Shown here in pieces: positions 1 to 6,513 of a stretch of 13,660 nucleotides of DNA. The DNA comes from Sulfurovum sp. (GTDB taxonomy: Bacteria > Campylobacterota > Campylobacteria > Campylobacterales > Sulfurovaceae): the NCBI GenBank assembly GCA_020721385.1, contig DYMW01000022.1, positions 5,565 through 19,224 of the forward strand, in the 5' to 3' direction. Each line of letters opens with the position of its first letter. Within the stretch, counting starts at the first letter, position 1. The position numbers and the translations under genes are program-made. The notes below the pieces were generated by a model. It was not told the origin of the DNA. It saw only the letters and a program-made list of their open reading frames with translations, and did not search any database.

Positions 1-281
1 AATGCCAAATCAATCGCCGAATACTCAATATGAGCAATCGCATGAACCAACGTTGCTAACCCTTGTGGTTTGTCAAAATCTTTACGTGTTTTCAGTGATT
101 TTGGATGAACAATTTCACATCGACTCGCATAAGAAGGGGCATCAAAGCGTAAAGGTTCAAATCCTTTAGAGGATATAAATTCATTTTTGCTACAATACTC
201 AAAACATTGTTGTGTCCGTTTTTCTTTTGCCTCAATACAATCACTTGTGATGGCTTCTTCTAAAACTTTATATACATTCAT
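1..281 (-). CDS. DUF455 family ferritin-like protein, N-terminal part (cut by window edge)
   Basis: A reading frame starts with ATG at 281 and runs leftward off the window with no stop, giving 93 residues. Its last visible part, HAIAHIEYSAIDLA at residues 80-93, matches what I recall as the conserved core of the DUF455 family. That family is thought to have a ferritin-like four-helix fold related to the tRNA hydroxylase MiaE. His80, His84 and Glu86 are plausible metal ligands. The first part (YKVLEEAITSDC, then charged residues) is helical and fits the family's N-terminus. The in-vivo reaction of DUF455 proteins is not established, so no substrate is assigned. The gene is divergent from the hydrolase gene at 342, with 60 bases between the two starts. 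The start was chosen because it is the most upstream ATG and a TATAAT box lies just before it; a second ATG at 277 is out of frame. Confidence 0.75.
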   Translation of the reverse strand, partial: MNVYKVLEEAITSDCIEAKEKRTQQCFEYCSKNEFISSKGFEPLRFDAPSYASRCEIVHPKSLKTRKDFDKPQGLATLVHAIAHIEYSAIDLA

Positions 282-287
282 AACAAT

Positions 288-293
288 ATTATA
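288..293 (-). promoter_or_regulatory. Promoter -10 box of the DUF455 gene
   Basis: Read on the minus strand the sequence is TTTGCTATAATATTGTT followed by the ATG at 281. TATAAT is a perfect -10 hexamer, and no -35 box is evident, as is usual in Campylobacterota. The expected transcription start, about seven bases downstream of the box, falls on or next to the start codon, so the message may be leaderless or nearly so. Confidence 0.5.
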
Positions 294-341
294 GCAAATC
301 AAATCAAAGAAAAACTTCTTAAAAATGAAAAAGGCTTAATT

Positions 342-944
342 ATGAAAATTAAAATTCAACCCATGGGATTTACTCAAACCAACTGTTACATTGTTACCAT
401 TGACAACAAAGACATTATCATTGACCCTGGTATAAACGCCACAAATTGGGTAATAAGCAATACAAAAAACCCTATTGCAATTCTCAATACGCATGGACAC
501 TACGATCATGTATGGAGCAATGCCGAGTTACAAAAGAAATTAAACATTCCTCTCTATATTCCAAAAGATGATGCCTTTATGTTACAAAAATGCCCACTTG
601 GGCAGACTCCCCCTGTAAGTAAAGCGGATGTATTGGTAGATGGTGATAAAGAAATTACCCTACAAGGAATTAAAATTCACTATCGACACTTCCCTGGACA
701 TACCCCTGGTAATTCCATTATAGAGATTGAAGATGTATGGTTTTCAGGAGATTTTCTCTTTCAACAATCGATTGGACGCTGGGATTTTCCCTTCTCATCA
801 AAAGATGCCATGATAAAGAGTTTGGAAAAAGCAATGAAAATAAAAGAAGATTTTACCGTCTATCCTGGTCATGGATTAAGTACCACACTCAAACAAGAAC
901 AAAAAGGAATGCCAATGTGGCTAAATTATGTGAGAAATAATTAA
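342..944 (+). CDS. Metallo-beta-lactamase-fold hydrolase (glyoxalase II-like)
   Basis: This is a 200-residue cytoplasmic protein of the metallo-beta-lactamase superfamily, with no signal peptide. The zinc-binding signature HxHxDH is visible as H51-G-H53-Y-D55-H56. The remaining expected ligands follow in order: H120 (FPGHTPGN), D137 (FSGD) and H177 (YPGHG). The spacing and the GRWDFP segment resemble the short YcbL/glyoxalase II-like subgroup, which hydrolyses thioesters such as S-lactoylglutathione. The dedicated C-terminal glutathione-binding domain of classical GloB (about 250 residues) is absent, so the true substrate is open. The start is supported by AAAGG about nine bases upstream. The gene stands alone, divergent from the DUF455 gene and convergent with the regulator gene at 978. 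Family assignment is secure; substrate is not. Confidence 0.88.
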   Translation: MKIKIQPMGFTQTNCYIVTIDNKDIIIDPGINATNWVISNTKNPIAILNTHGHYDHVWSNAELQKKLNIPLYIPKDDAFMLQKCPLGQTPPVSKADVLVDGDKEITLQGIKIHYRHFPGHTPGNSIIEIEDVWFSGDFLFQQSIGRWDFPFSSKDAMIKSLEKAMKIKEDFTVYPGHGLSTTLKQEQKGMPMWLNYVRNN

Positions 945-945
945 T

Positions 946-980
946 CATGGTGGATTAAAGAACCCACCATATATTTTTTA
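946..980. terminator. Hairpin terminator between convergent genes
   Basis: A seven-base inverted repeat, ATGGTGG at 947-953 and CCACCAT at 964-970, encloses a ten-base loop and is followed on the plus strand by ATATTTTTTA. It lies directly after the hydrolase stop codon, and its T-tract runs into the stop codon of the convergent regulator gene. It looks like a rho-independent terminator for the plus-strand gene. On the minus strand the stem is not followed by a T-run, so it would stop that transcript less well. Confidence 0.75.
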
Positions 981-1637
981 ATAAGAGAACTTATATCCTC
1001 TTCTTCTTACTGTATGTATTACTTGAAAGCCAAGAATACTTTTTAAACGTTTACGTATCTGATTAATTGCCACTTCTACCGTATTGTCACTCACATACTC
1101 TGGCTCTTCCCAAAGGGCATTAATAATCTCATCTTTTGAAAAAACACGATCTTCTCGTAGTGCCAAATAAGCCAAAATATCAAATGTTTTACCATTCAAA
1201 GAGACAATTTTATCATCATACTCTATTTTTTTATTGGCAATATCAATGACCAATTTACCAACATCAATCTGTGTTCCAAAGAGTTTTCGCATATTTGAAA
1301 GTACACGTACCGCAATCACTTCTGGTGAGTCAATAAAGTTTACAATAACATCATCTGCACCCAATGCAAAAAGTGGAATTTGACTTTTTGGAGTGTCCGT
1401 TACTACAATAATTTTTGTTTCACGTTTCTTTTTTTTAACTTCATTACTGTATTTTTCTAATGAGTATCGCTCTCCCTCATCCACCACGATAATTAGTTCA
1501 TAGTGTCGAAAGTCTGTAAAATTGGTTGCATCATATAAATCTTTTGCACTGTCTACAATACAAATAAAGTATTTTCCAAGTTCAAACTCTAGTCGCTTTA
1601 TGAACTCATCATCAAACCCAATGGTTAGTATTCTCAT
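978..1637 (-). CDS. hsrA: Atypical OmpR-type response regulator, HsrA/CosR-like
   Basis: This 219-residue protein has an N-terminal receiver-like domain (about 1-115) and a C-terminal winged-helix DNA-binding domain (about 125-219). The C-terminal half, with WEEPEYVSDNTVEVAINQIR and the ending VRRRGYKF, closely resembles Helicobacter pylori HsrA (HP1043) and Campylobacter CosR. These are orphan regulators of essential and redox-stress genes that act without phosphorylation. The receiver is degenerate: the usual acidic pair near the N-terminus is displaced (D9, D10), the canonical phospho-acceptor position appears to be V52 with an Asp one residue later, and the usual GADDxxxKP lysine is N100. 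No sensor kinase gene is adjacent. The start is supported by AGGA about seven bases upstream. The receiver half is less like HP1043 than the DNA-binding half, so this could be a paralogue rather than the strict orthologue. Confidence 0.8.
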   Translation of the reverse strand: MRILTIGFDDEFIKRLEFELGKYFICIVDSAKDLYDATNFTDFRHYELIIVVDEGERYSLEKYSNEVKKKKRETKIIVVTDTPKSQIPLFALGADDVIVNFIDSPEVIAVRVLSNMRKLFGTQIDVGKLVIDIANKKIEYDDKIVSLNGKTFDILAYLALREDRVFSKDEIINALWEEPEYVSDNTVEVAINQIRKRLKSILGFQVIHTVRRRGYKFSY

Positions 1638-1779
1638 TGTTATCCTATATATCTCATTAAAAATTACGTCCAGAGGTTATATCAAAAGTACACTTATTTA
1701 GAATAAAAGTAGATTTTAATATGGTCTTGATATCAATGTGCAAATTAGCAAAACTTCTGAAGCAACTTAATTTTGTTTA

Positions 1780-1785
1780 ATTATA
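1780..1785 (-). promoter_or_regulatory. Possible promoter -10 box upstream of the HsrA-like gene
   Basis: The minus strand reads AAGGTATAATTAA, with a perfect TATAAT. It lies between the cmoB stop (1822) and the regulator start (1637), which would leave a leader of roughly 135 bases. A weaker TATAAC at 1676-1681 would give a leader of about 30 bases. The rest of 1638-1821 shows no ORF or strong hairpin. Such space upstream fits a regulator gene that binds its own promoter, but I cannot define an operator. Confidence 0.4.
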
Positions 1786-1821
1786 CCTTATTTTTTATCC
1801 ATTTGAAAATAAATGATAAAT

Positions 1822-2748
1822 TTAACTCTTTTTTCTTAACTTTTTAGCTTTTATATATACCCGTTTAGGAGCAGGATAACCCTCAACTGTTTTATTTTGG
1901 TCATTTTCATCAAGAAAATCTTTTAAAGATTGGGTATGAATCCACTCTGTTTTACGTTGCTCTTCTTCTTGGGTTTTAACCATATCCAAAACTTCTATCT
2001 CGGTAAAACCTGCTCGATAACACCAATTTTTCAAAGCATTTACCGTTGGGATAAAATAGATGTTTCCCATTTTAGAATAACGGTCACGTGGTGTTAAACA
2101 AACCTCCTCTTCACCATCAATCATAAAGGTATCTAAAATAAGCTCTCCACCCTCATTTAAGCCCTTAAAAAGAGATTTTAACATCCCAATAGGATCTGGT
2201 CTATGATAGAGTACTCCTAGACAAAAGAGCGTGTCAAATTTGTGTTCATAAAACTCAACATATTCTACCCCTAAAAGTTCATAGGTAATCCCACTTTGTA
2301 TAAAATAATCCAAAAATTTAAATTGACAAAAGGTCAGAGCAGAGGGGTCAAAACCAATTAACCGCTTGGGTTTATCCTCCATCATTCTAAAAAGATAATA
2401 GCCATTGTTACACCCTATATCTCCTACAATTTTATCTTTCAAATCAAAATGAGGACGTAGAAGATTATATTTAAAATTACTTTTCCATTCGCTATCTATA
2501 AACGTAGTAGCAACTTGAAAAGGTCCTTTTCTCCAAGGATGCATCAGCTTGGCTGTATCATAAATAATTTGCTCTTCTTCAGTTGAGAGAGTAGAAGGAA
2601 GCATCACAACAGTATCACCCAATTGAATGGTAACATCTTTTACCGTGGGTAGACCAGCAATGGCCTCCCAATAGGGTTTAATATTTTTCCATTCAAGACA
2701 TTTTAAACGCTCTTGGCGTAACGCATTAAGGTCTATTGATGTCTGCAT
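1822..2748 (-). CDS. cmoB: tRNA U34 carboxymethyltransferase CmoB
   Basis: CmoB transfers a carboxymethyl group from carboxy-S-adenosylmethionine to 5-hydroxyuridine at position 34 of tRNA, giving cmo5U, which widens wobble decoding. The 308 residues are close to the E. coli length of 323. The methyltransferase motif I reads GDIGCNNGYYLFRMM, followed by FDPSALTFCQFKF. The C-terminal half carries landmarks that match E. coli CmoB almost word for word: GVLYHR, MIDGEEE, DRYSKMGNIYFIPT, ALKNW, EEEQRKTEW and KTVEGYPAPKR. This is the last gene of the fthC-rny operon: its ATG shares one base with the stop of the upstream cyclophilin gene (TAATG), which suggests translational coupling. It needs CmoA to make its cofactor, and cmoA is not in this window. 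No clear terminator follows; the HsrA-like gene continues on the same strand. Confidence 0.96.
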   Translation of the reverse strand: MQTSIDLNALRQERLKCLEWKNIKPYWEAIAGLPTVKDVTIQLGDTVVMLPSTLSTEEEQIIYDTAKLMHPWRKGPFQVATTFIDSEWKSNFKYNLLRPHFDLKDKIVGDIGCNNGYYLFRMMEDKPKRLIGFDPSALTFCQFKFLDYFIQSGITYELLGVEYVEFYEHKFDTLFCLGVLYHRPDPIGMLKSLFKGLNEGGELILDTFMIDGEEEVCLTPRDRYSKMGNIYFIPTVNALKNWCYRAGFTEIEVLDMVKTQEEEQRKTEWIHTQSLKDFLDENDQNKTVEGYPAPKRVYIKAKKLRKKS

Positions 2749-3368
2749 TATTGATACTTAACATACGCCTTCATAATCGTCTGTGCACTCACAGGTTTAT
2801 CTGCTTCGCCTACAGGTGTATTTTCAATTTTACGGACACTCTCTTGACCACCAATCACTTCACCAAAAATAGTATAACCACCGTTTAACCATGGTGTTGC
2901 TTGGGTTGTAATGAAAAATTGACTTCCATTAGTATTTGGACCATGATTTGCCATTGCCAATAAAAAAGGTCTATCAAATACCACATTAGGGGCATATTCA
3001 TTCACAAACTCTTTGTTCCAAATCGATGTACCACTCATACCTGTACCCGTTGGGTCTCCACCTTGAATCATAAAATCTTTAATAACTCTATGAAAAATTA
3101 ATCCATTATAATAACCATTTTTTGCATGGGTTACAAAATTTTCAACCGCTAAAGGTGCCACTTCTGGAAACATTTTAAGTTCAATATCCCCTTGATTGGT
3201 TTTGAGTACCACGATGGTCATCTTCTCTTGTGGAGTTGTACCATGTGTTTCGATTGTATTTTGATGAGCCGTACCATTTTGACTACTGCTCTCTTTGATC
3301 TCTTTTGGATTACACCCTGTAAAGAGTGCCAAAACCATTATTAAAACTACTAATGTTATTTTTTTCAT
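2748..3368 (-). CDS. Cyclophilin-type peptidyl-prolyl isomerase, lipoprotein
   Basis: This 206-residue protein should catalyse cis-trans isomerisation of proline peptide bonds in the periplasm. Residues 1-19 form a lipoprotein signal (MKK, hydrophobic core, LFTGC) with the lipidated cysteine at C19. A Ser/Thr/Gln-rich linker runs to about residue 50. The cyclophilin domain fills the rest, with FHRVIKDFMIQGGDPTGTG (including the catalytic arginine), MANHGPNTNGSQFFITT and a TPWLNGGYTIFGEV segment. The tryptophan in the last one is the residue that binds cyclosporin in sensitive cyclophilins. The gene sits three bases after the 95-aa gene and overlaps cmoB by one base. Its own ribosome binding site is weak (a GAG about nine bases upstream), so coupling to upstream translation is likely. 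The C-terminus lacks any extra domain. Confidence 0.93.
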   Translation of the reverse strand: MKKITLVVLIMVLALFTGCNPKEIKESSSQNGTAHQNTIETHGTTPQEKMTIVVLKTNQGDIELKMFPEVAPLAVENFVTHAKNGYYNGLIFHRVIKDFMIQGGDPTGTGMSGTSIWNKEFVNEYAPNVVFDRPFLLAMANHGPNTNGSQFFITTQATPWLNGGYTIFGEVIGGQESVRKIENTPVGEADKPVSAQTIMKAYVKYQ

Positions 3369-3371
3369 TTT

Positions 3372-3659
3372 TTAATTCTCACATTTATCAATTTGAAGTT
3401 CTTGAAGAAGTTTTGTAAAAAAATCTCCACCTGTTCTATGAATATCATCATGAAACTCAATATGAATTCCATGTAAATCGGGTCTGTCTTTAGAAATTTT
3501 TTCAAAAATAAAAGGTTTCATTCCCGTTTCTACTTTTACCTTGTCAATTGCTGTCATAATCTCTTCTGTCAACTCTTGTCTATCTTCAAAAATTAGACTT
3601 AAGGTCTCATAACGTTCTTCCATTCGCATACGTGCACGTATCTCTTCACAACTTGCCAT
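3372..3659 (-). CDS. Conserved-looking hypothetical protein, 95 aa, in the rny operon
   Basis: I do not recognise this family. The gene encodes a small, charged, soluble 95-residue protein without signal peptide or membrane segment. Residues 1-45 are rich in Glu, Arg and Met and probably helical (EEIRARMRMEERYETL, then DRQELTEEIMTAIDKV). The second half has a His/Asp-rich stretch, HGIHIEFHDDIHRTGGDFF at about 63-81, that could bind metal. There are two cysteines, C4 near the start and C93 near the end. It is clearly translated as part of the operon: it starts five bases after the rny stop and ends three bases before the cyclophilin gene. Its ribosome binding site (AAGG) lies inside the end of rny. 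Codon use looks like that of its neighbours. Its place next to RNase Y invites the idea of a partner role, but nothing in the sequence proves it. Confidence 0.8.
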   Translation of the reverse strand: MASCEEIRARMRMEERYETLSLIFEDRQELTEEIMTAIDKVKVETGMKPFIFEKISKDRPDLHGIHIEFHDDIHRTGGDFFTKLLQELQIDKCEN

Positions 3660-3664
3660 TTTTT

Positions 3665-5188
3665 CTACCTTGCATATTGAACTTCTCGTTTTTCACGAAT
3701 CACATTCACTTTAATTTCACCAGGATATTGTACCTTATTCTCTATCTCTTTTGCAATATTTTTAGACAATAGCGTTATCTGGAGATCATCAATTTTCCCT
3801 GCATCCACAAATACCCGAATCTCACGACCCGCATTAATGGCATAAGCATCAATCACCCCATCTTGCGTCAAAGCAATCTTTTCTAGTTCTTTCACTCTCT
3901 TGGTAAAACTCTCTAAAACTTCCCGTCTAGCTCCTGGTCGTGAGGCACTCAATGCATCAGCAGCACAAACCGCTGCACTCTCAACCCCGTCTGGTTCTTC
4001 ATGACCATGATGGGCGTAAATGGCATTGATTACTGTTGGATGTTCATTATATCTCCGACAAATATCCACACCCAAATCAACATGATTACCACCATGTTCT
4101 TGAGTCAATGCTTTACCAATATCATGTAACAATCCTGCTCGAAGAGCTAATTTTTCGTCACCCCCCATTTCACCTGCCATAATAGAAGCCAACTTTGCCA
4201 CTTCTAACGTGTGTGCTAAAGCATTTTGTCCATAACTTGCACGATATTTCATACGTCCTAGTAATTTCATTAACTCTTCATGCATTGGTAAAAGACCCAA
4301 TTCCACAACAATATCTTCACCATCTTCTAAGATTTTTTGTTCAAACTCCTCTTTAACTTGAGCATGTACGGCTTCAATACGTCCTGGATGAATTCGACCA
4401 TCTTCAATTAACAATTCAATTGTTCTTGTGGCAATCGCCCGTCGGTAGAGGTTAAAATTACTAACAATAATCACCCCAGGGGTTTCATCAATAATAATAT
4501 CCACCCCAAGCAACTGCTCTAAACTTTTAATATTGCGACCCTCTTTCCCAATGATACGTCCTTTGTGTTCATCACTTGGAAGATTAACAATGTTAATTAA
4601 TCGTTCTCCTGCAAACTCACCTGCATAACGGGTTACCGCTTGTGCCAAAATATAATTGGCTTTTCTTTTACCATCAACTTGTGCTTGTTTTTCATATTTT
4701 CGTATGGTTAATGCCATATCCAATTTTGATTGTTCTTCTACTTGTTCTAACAAATGTGCTTTGGCTTCATCTTTTGTCATTGAAGCAGTTTTTTCAAGAA
4801 TAGAGATGGTATAGTCAATCTCTTTCATCTTTTGTGCTTCAAGATTAAAAAGATGTATTTCTTTTTTTTCTAAACTATTTTTAATCTTAACCAGCTCTTT
4901 CTCTTTTTCCTCCATCGATTTTGCTGTTAAATTCATCTCTGTCTTTTGCTTCTCTAAAAATAAAACTTTTTCTTGAAACTGCTTATCTAACAACATCTCT
5001 TCTTCTCGAATATGTATTTTAGCCTCTTGTAAAAGATGCTCTGATTCATACTCAATGGCTTTGGCTTTCGCTTTGGCTTCTGCTTCTAAGTATTTAAATT
5101 GTTTTTTATTGTCATTACTCATAAACAGATAACTTATCAACATACCTACCAAAAATGTTATACTTGCTACTAATATTAATGCTATCAC
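3665..5188 (-). CDS. rny: Ribonuclease Y
   Basis: RNase Y is a membrane-anchored endoribonuclease that starts mRNA decay. The 507 residues show all expected parts in order: an N-terminal membrane segment (about 2-23), a long Glu/Lys/Ala-rich coiled coil (about 30-160), a KH RNA-binding domain with GRIIGKEGRN at 210-219, and an HD domain with LLHDIGKA (H355, D356) and the downstream HHGHEEPDG segment. The length is typical of the family (about 510-520). The start codon is GTG, chosen because a strong AAGGAG lies six bases upstream and the membrane segment begins at once; no ATG offers a better fit. The gene follows fthC by 29 bases and precedes the 95-aa gene by five. The ribosome binding site is part of a perfect inverted repeat, described separately. 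Confidence 0.96.
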   Translation of the reverse strand: MIALILVASITFLVGMLISYLFMSNDNKKQFKYLEAEAKAKAKAIEYESEHLLQEAKIHIREEEMLLDKQFQEKVLFLEKQKTEMNLTAKSMEEKEKELVKIKNSLEKKEIHLFNLEAQKMKEIDYTISILEKTASMTKDEAKAHLLEQVEEQSKLDMALTIRKYEKQAQVDGKRKANYILAQAVTRYAGEFAGERLINIVNLPSDEHKGRIIGKEGRNIKSLEQLLGVDIIIDETPGVIIVSNFNLYRRAIATRTIELLIEDGRIHPGRIEAVHAQVKEEFEQKILEDGEDIVVELGLLPMHEELMKLLGRMKYRASYGQNALAHTLEVAKLASIMAGEMGGDEKLALRAGLLHDIGKALTQEHGGNHVDLGVDICRRYNEHPTVINAIYAHHGHEEPDGVESAAVCAADALSASRPGARREVLESFTKRVKELEKIALTQDGVIDAYAINAGREIRVFVDAGKIDDLQITLLSKNIAKEIENKVQYPGEIKVNVIREKREVQYAR

Positions 5189-5193
5189 GTTTT

Positions 5194-5208
5194 CTCCTTG
5201 ATAAGGAG
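5194..5208 (-). promoter_or_regulatory. Inverted repeat covering the rny ribosome binding site
   Basis: On the minus strand the spacer before rny contains CTCCTT-ATC-AAGGAG, a perfect six-base inverted repeat with a three-base loop. The right arm is the Shine-Dalgarno sequence itself, followed by AAAAC and the GTG start. In the fthC-rny message the left arm could pair with and mask this site, which may tune RNase Y translation. The stem is short, so the effect may be modest. Confidence 0.5.
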
Positions 5209-5217
5209 CCTAAATCC

Positions 5218-5772
5218 TTAATTTTTTTTTAAAAAAAATTTTTTTGATGTGATATAAAAGTCTCCCCGAACATCATAACTGTTGGTTATCATGCTCTTGC
5301 TGACACAATACTTTCTTCCTATAAACAAAACAGTATTAATTTTATCTCTATTATGTTCAAAAAATCTATCGTAAAATCCTTTACCAAAACCTACGCGTCT
5401 TAATGTATTGTCAGTGCCGATAATCGGGACTATAGCTAAATCTATTTGTTTATTATATTTATTAGAATAGTTGGGTTCTTTTACACCAAATTTTTTTATA
5501 TTTACAGGCAATCTATATTTTACCAAGCTAAAGCTTTCACCTTCCATAAATGGAACTAAAAGTGTTTTTTTCTCTTTTCTGAGCTTTTTTATTAATGGAT
5601 TAATATTAATTTCTATTTTTAATGGTATATAAAGCATTAATACTTTTACTTGTCGTTTTTTAATCTCTTTATCGAGTAAATTGAGTACAATTTTATCAAT
5701 TTTATAATGATTCACTTGATTGTATCGCTTTAACTTCTCTATGCATTTTTTTCTAAAATCTGTTTTATCCAT
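5218..5772 (-). CDS. fthC: 5-formyltetrahydrofolate cyclo-ligase (MTHFS family)
   Basis: The enzyme converts 5-formyltetrahydrofolate to 5,10-methenyltetrahydrofolate using ATP, returning a dead-end folate to the one-carbon pool. At 184 residues it has the family's usual size. The diagnostic motif is RRVGFGKGFYDRFF (about 126-139), the glycine-rich ATP-binding and catalytic segment, preceded by LAIVPIIGTD. The N-terminus (RKKCIEKLKRYNQ) fits the usual helical start. The gene opens the fthC-rny-95aa-cyclophilin-cmoB operon. It is very rich in Lys, Asn and Ile, and visibly poorer in G+C than its neighbours: 14 of 60 bases at 5461-5520 and 10 of 60 at 5581-5640, against 22 of 60 at 4021-4080 in rny. 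The coding strand ends in homopolymer runs (A7, T8, A9) that encode KKFFLKKN. All core motifs are intact, so it is probably functional. Confidence 0.9.
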   Translation of the reverse strand: MDKTDFRKKCIEKLKRYNQVNHYKIDKIVLNLLDKEIKKRQVKVLMLYIPLKIEININPLIKKLRKEKKTLLVPFMEGESFSLVKYRLPVNIKKFGVKEPNYSNKYNKQIDLAIVPIIGTDNTLRRVGFGKGFYDRFFEHNRDKINTVLFIGRKYCVSKSMITNSYDVRGDFYITSKKFFLKKN

Positions 5773-5786
5773 ATCGCTGTACTCTT

Positions 5787-5792
5787 TTTATA
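5787..5792 (-). promoter_or_regulatory. Possible promoter -10 box for the fthC-rny operon
   Basis: The minus strand reads AATATAAAAAGAGTACAGCGAT and then the fthC ATG at 5772. TATAAA is a near-consensus -10 box that would give a very short leader; AAGAG, nine bases before the ATG, is the likely ribosome binding site. The box lies back to back with the plus-strand promoter at 5803. The hexamer is weak evidence in such AT-rich sequence. Confidence 0.3.
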
Positions 5793-5802
5793 TTTTTTTT
5801 GC

Positions 5803-5808
5803 TATAAT
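5803..5808 (+). promoter_or_regulatory. Promoter -10 box for the TlpA-like/ftsY operon
   Basis: The sequence TTTTTTTTGCTATAATCAC holds a perfect TATAAT preceded by a T-run, the form typical of sigma-70 promoters in Campylobacterota, which rely on T-rich upstream sequence rather than a -35 box. Transcription would begin near 5815, about 27 bases before the TTG start at 5842. The same GCTATAAT context occurs before the DUF455 gene. Confidence 0.6.
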
Positions 5809-5841
5809 CACTAAAATTTACTTATAAACAAAGATAACATT

Positions 5842-6471
5842 TTGACAATAAAAAACAAATTATATCTCTATCTAATTCCCATAATATTAGTGGGATTAAG
5901 TCTATTATTGACTGCTTGTGGTGAAGATTCAACCCAAAAAGTCCAACAAAATCCTCAAGAAAAAACCGCTAAAATCAAACTGGTCGAGAAAAGTATTCCT
6001 AAAGAGTATACCTTTACTTTTAGTGATTTAAATAATCAAGCTTCAAAACTTTACATTAAAGAGAATATTTATAATTTTGTCAATATACAACAACCCATTG
6101 TTTTGGTTACTTTTTTTTCAACGTGGTGTCCTCCCTGTAGAGGGCAAATACCCCATTTAAGTAACCTTCAAGAGATATTTAAAGAAAATGTTTTTATTGT
6201 AGGTGCATTGGTTTATGATGACCTAAATCACAAAGAGTTGGCAAAGTTTTTTGTCTCACAAAAAGCCCATTTCTTTATTTCAAGTAACCAAAAAGAAAAT
6301 CTTGATTTTGCCCATATGTTGGCACCCAATTTAAGGCTTAAACCCGATTTTGAAATTCCGATGACGGTGATGTTTGTTAATGGTAAATATTATACCCATT
6401 ATGAACAAGCCATTCCAGAAGAGATGTTGGCAAGTGACATCACCCAAGCACTCAAAAAACTTCAACCATAA
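5842..6471 (+). CDS. TlpA-like thioredoxin-fold lipoprotein
   Basis: This 209-residue envelope protein starts with a lipoprotein signal whose lipobox reads LLTAC, giving the lipidated cysteine C26. A polar linker runs to about residue 50. The thioredoxin-like domain carries the redox motif W95-C96-P97-P98-C99 in TFFSTWCPPCRGQIPHL. Proteins of this TlpA/ResA type usually act as thiol-disulfide reductants in the periplasm, for example during cytochrome c maturation, though no such partner genes are present here. A downstream segment IPMTVMFVNGKY supplies the cis-proline loop expected of the fold. The start codon is TTG; no in-frame ATG would preserve the signal peptide, and an upstream ATT at 5839 is a less likely alternative. 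The ribosome binding site is weak. The gene is followed by ftsY after 42 bases, probably in one transcript. Confidence 0.88.
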   Translation: MTIKNKLYLYLIPIILVGLSLLLTACGEDSTQKVQQNPQEKTAKIKLVEKSIPKEYTFTFSDLNNQASKLYIKENIYNFVNIQQPIVLVTFFSTWCPPCRGQIPHLSNLQEIFKENVFIVGALVYDDLNHKELAKFFVSQKAHFFISSNQKENLDFAHMLAPNLRLKPDFEIPMTVMFVNGKYYTHYEQAIPEEMLASDITQALKKLQP

Positions 6472-6513
6472 AATAAATAAAGCTAAACACTAAAAAAGGT
6501 TCAAATCATACCC

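Noticed and set aside
307..320. AAGAA/TTCTT inverted repeat upstream of the hydrolase gene
   Set aside because: Five A/T-rich base pairs with a four-base loop are expected by chance in this composition.
1638..1821. Possible small RNA or riboswitch between cmoB and the HsrA-like gene
   Set aside because: I found no stable hairpin with a T-run and no known riboswitch core; a promoter and a regulator leader explain the space.
5221..5245. The A7-T8-A9 tract at the end of fthC as a terminator
   Set aside because: The stem would be only A-T pairs with no GC core, and rny follows 29 bases later on the same strand, so an efficient stop here would be unexpected.
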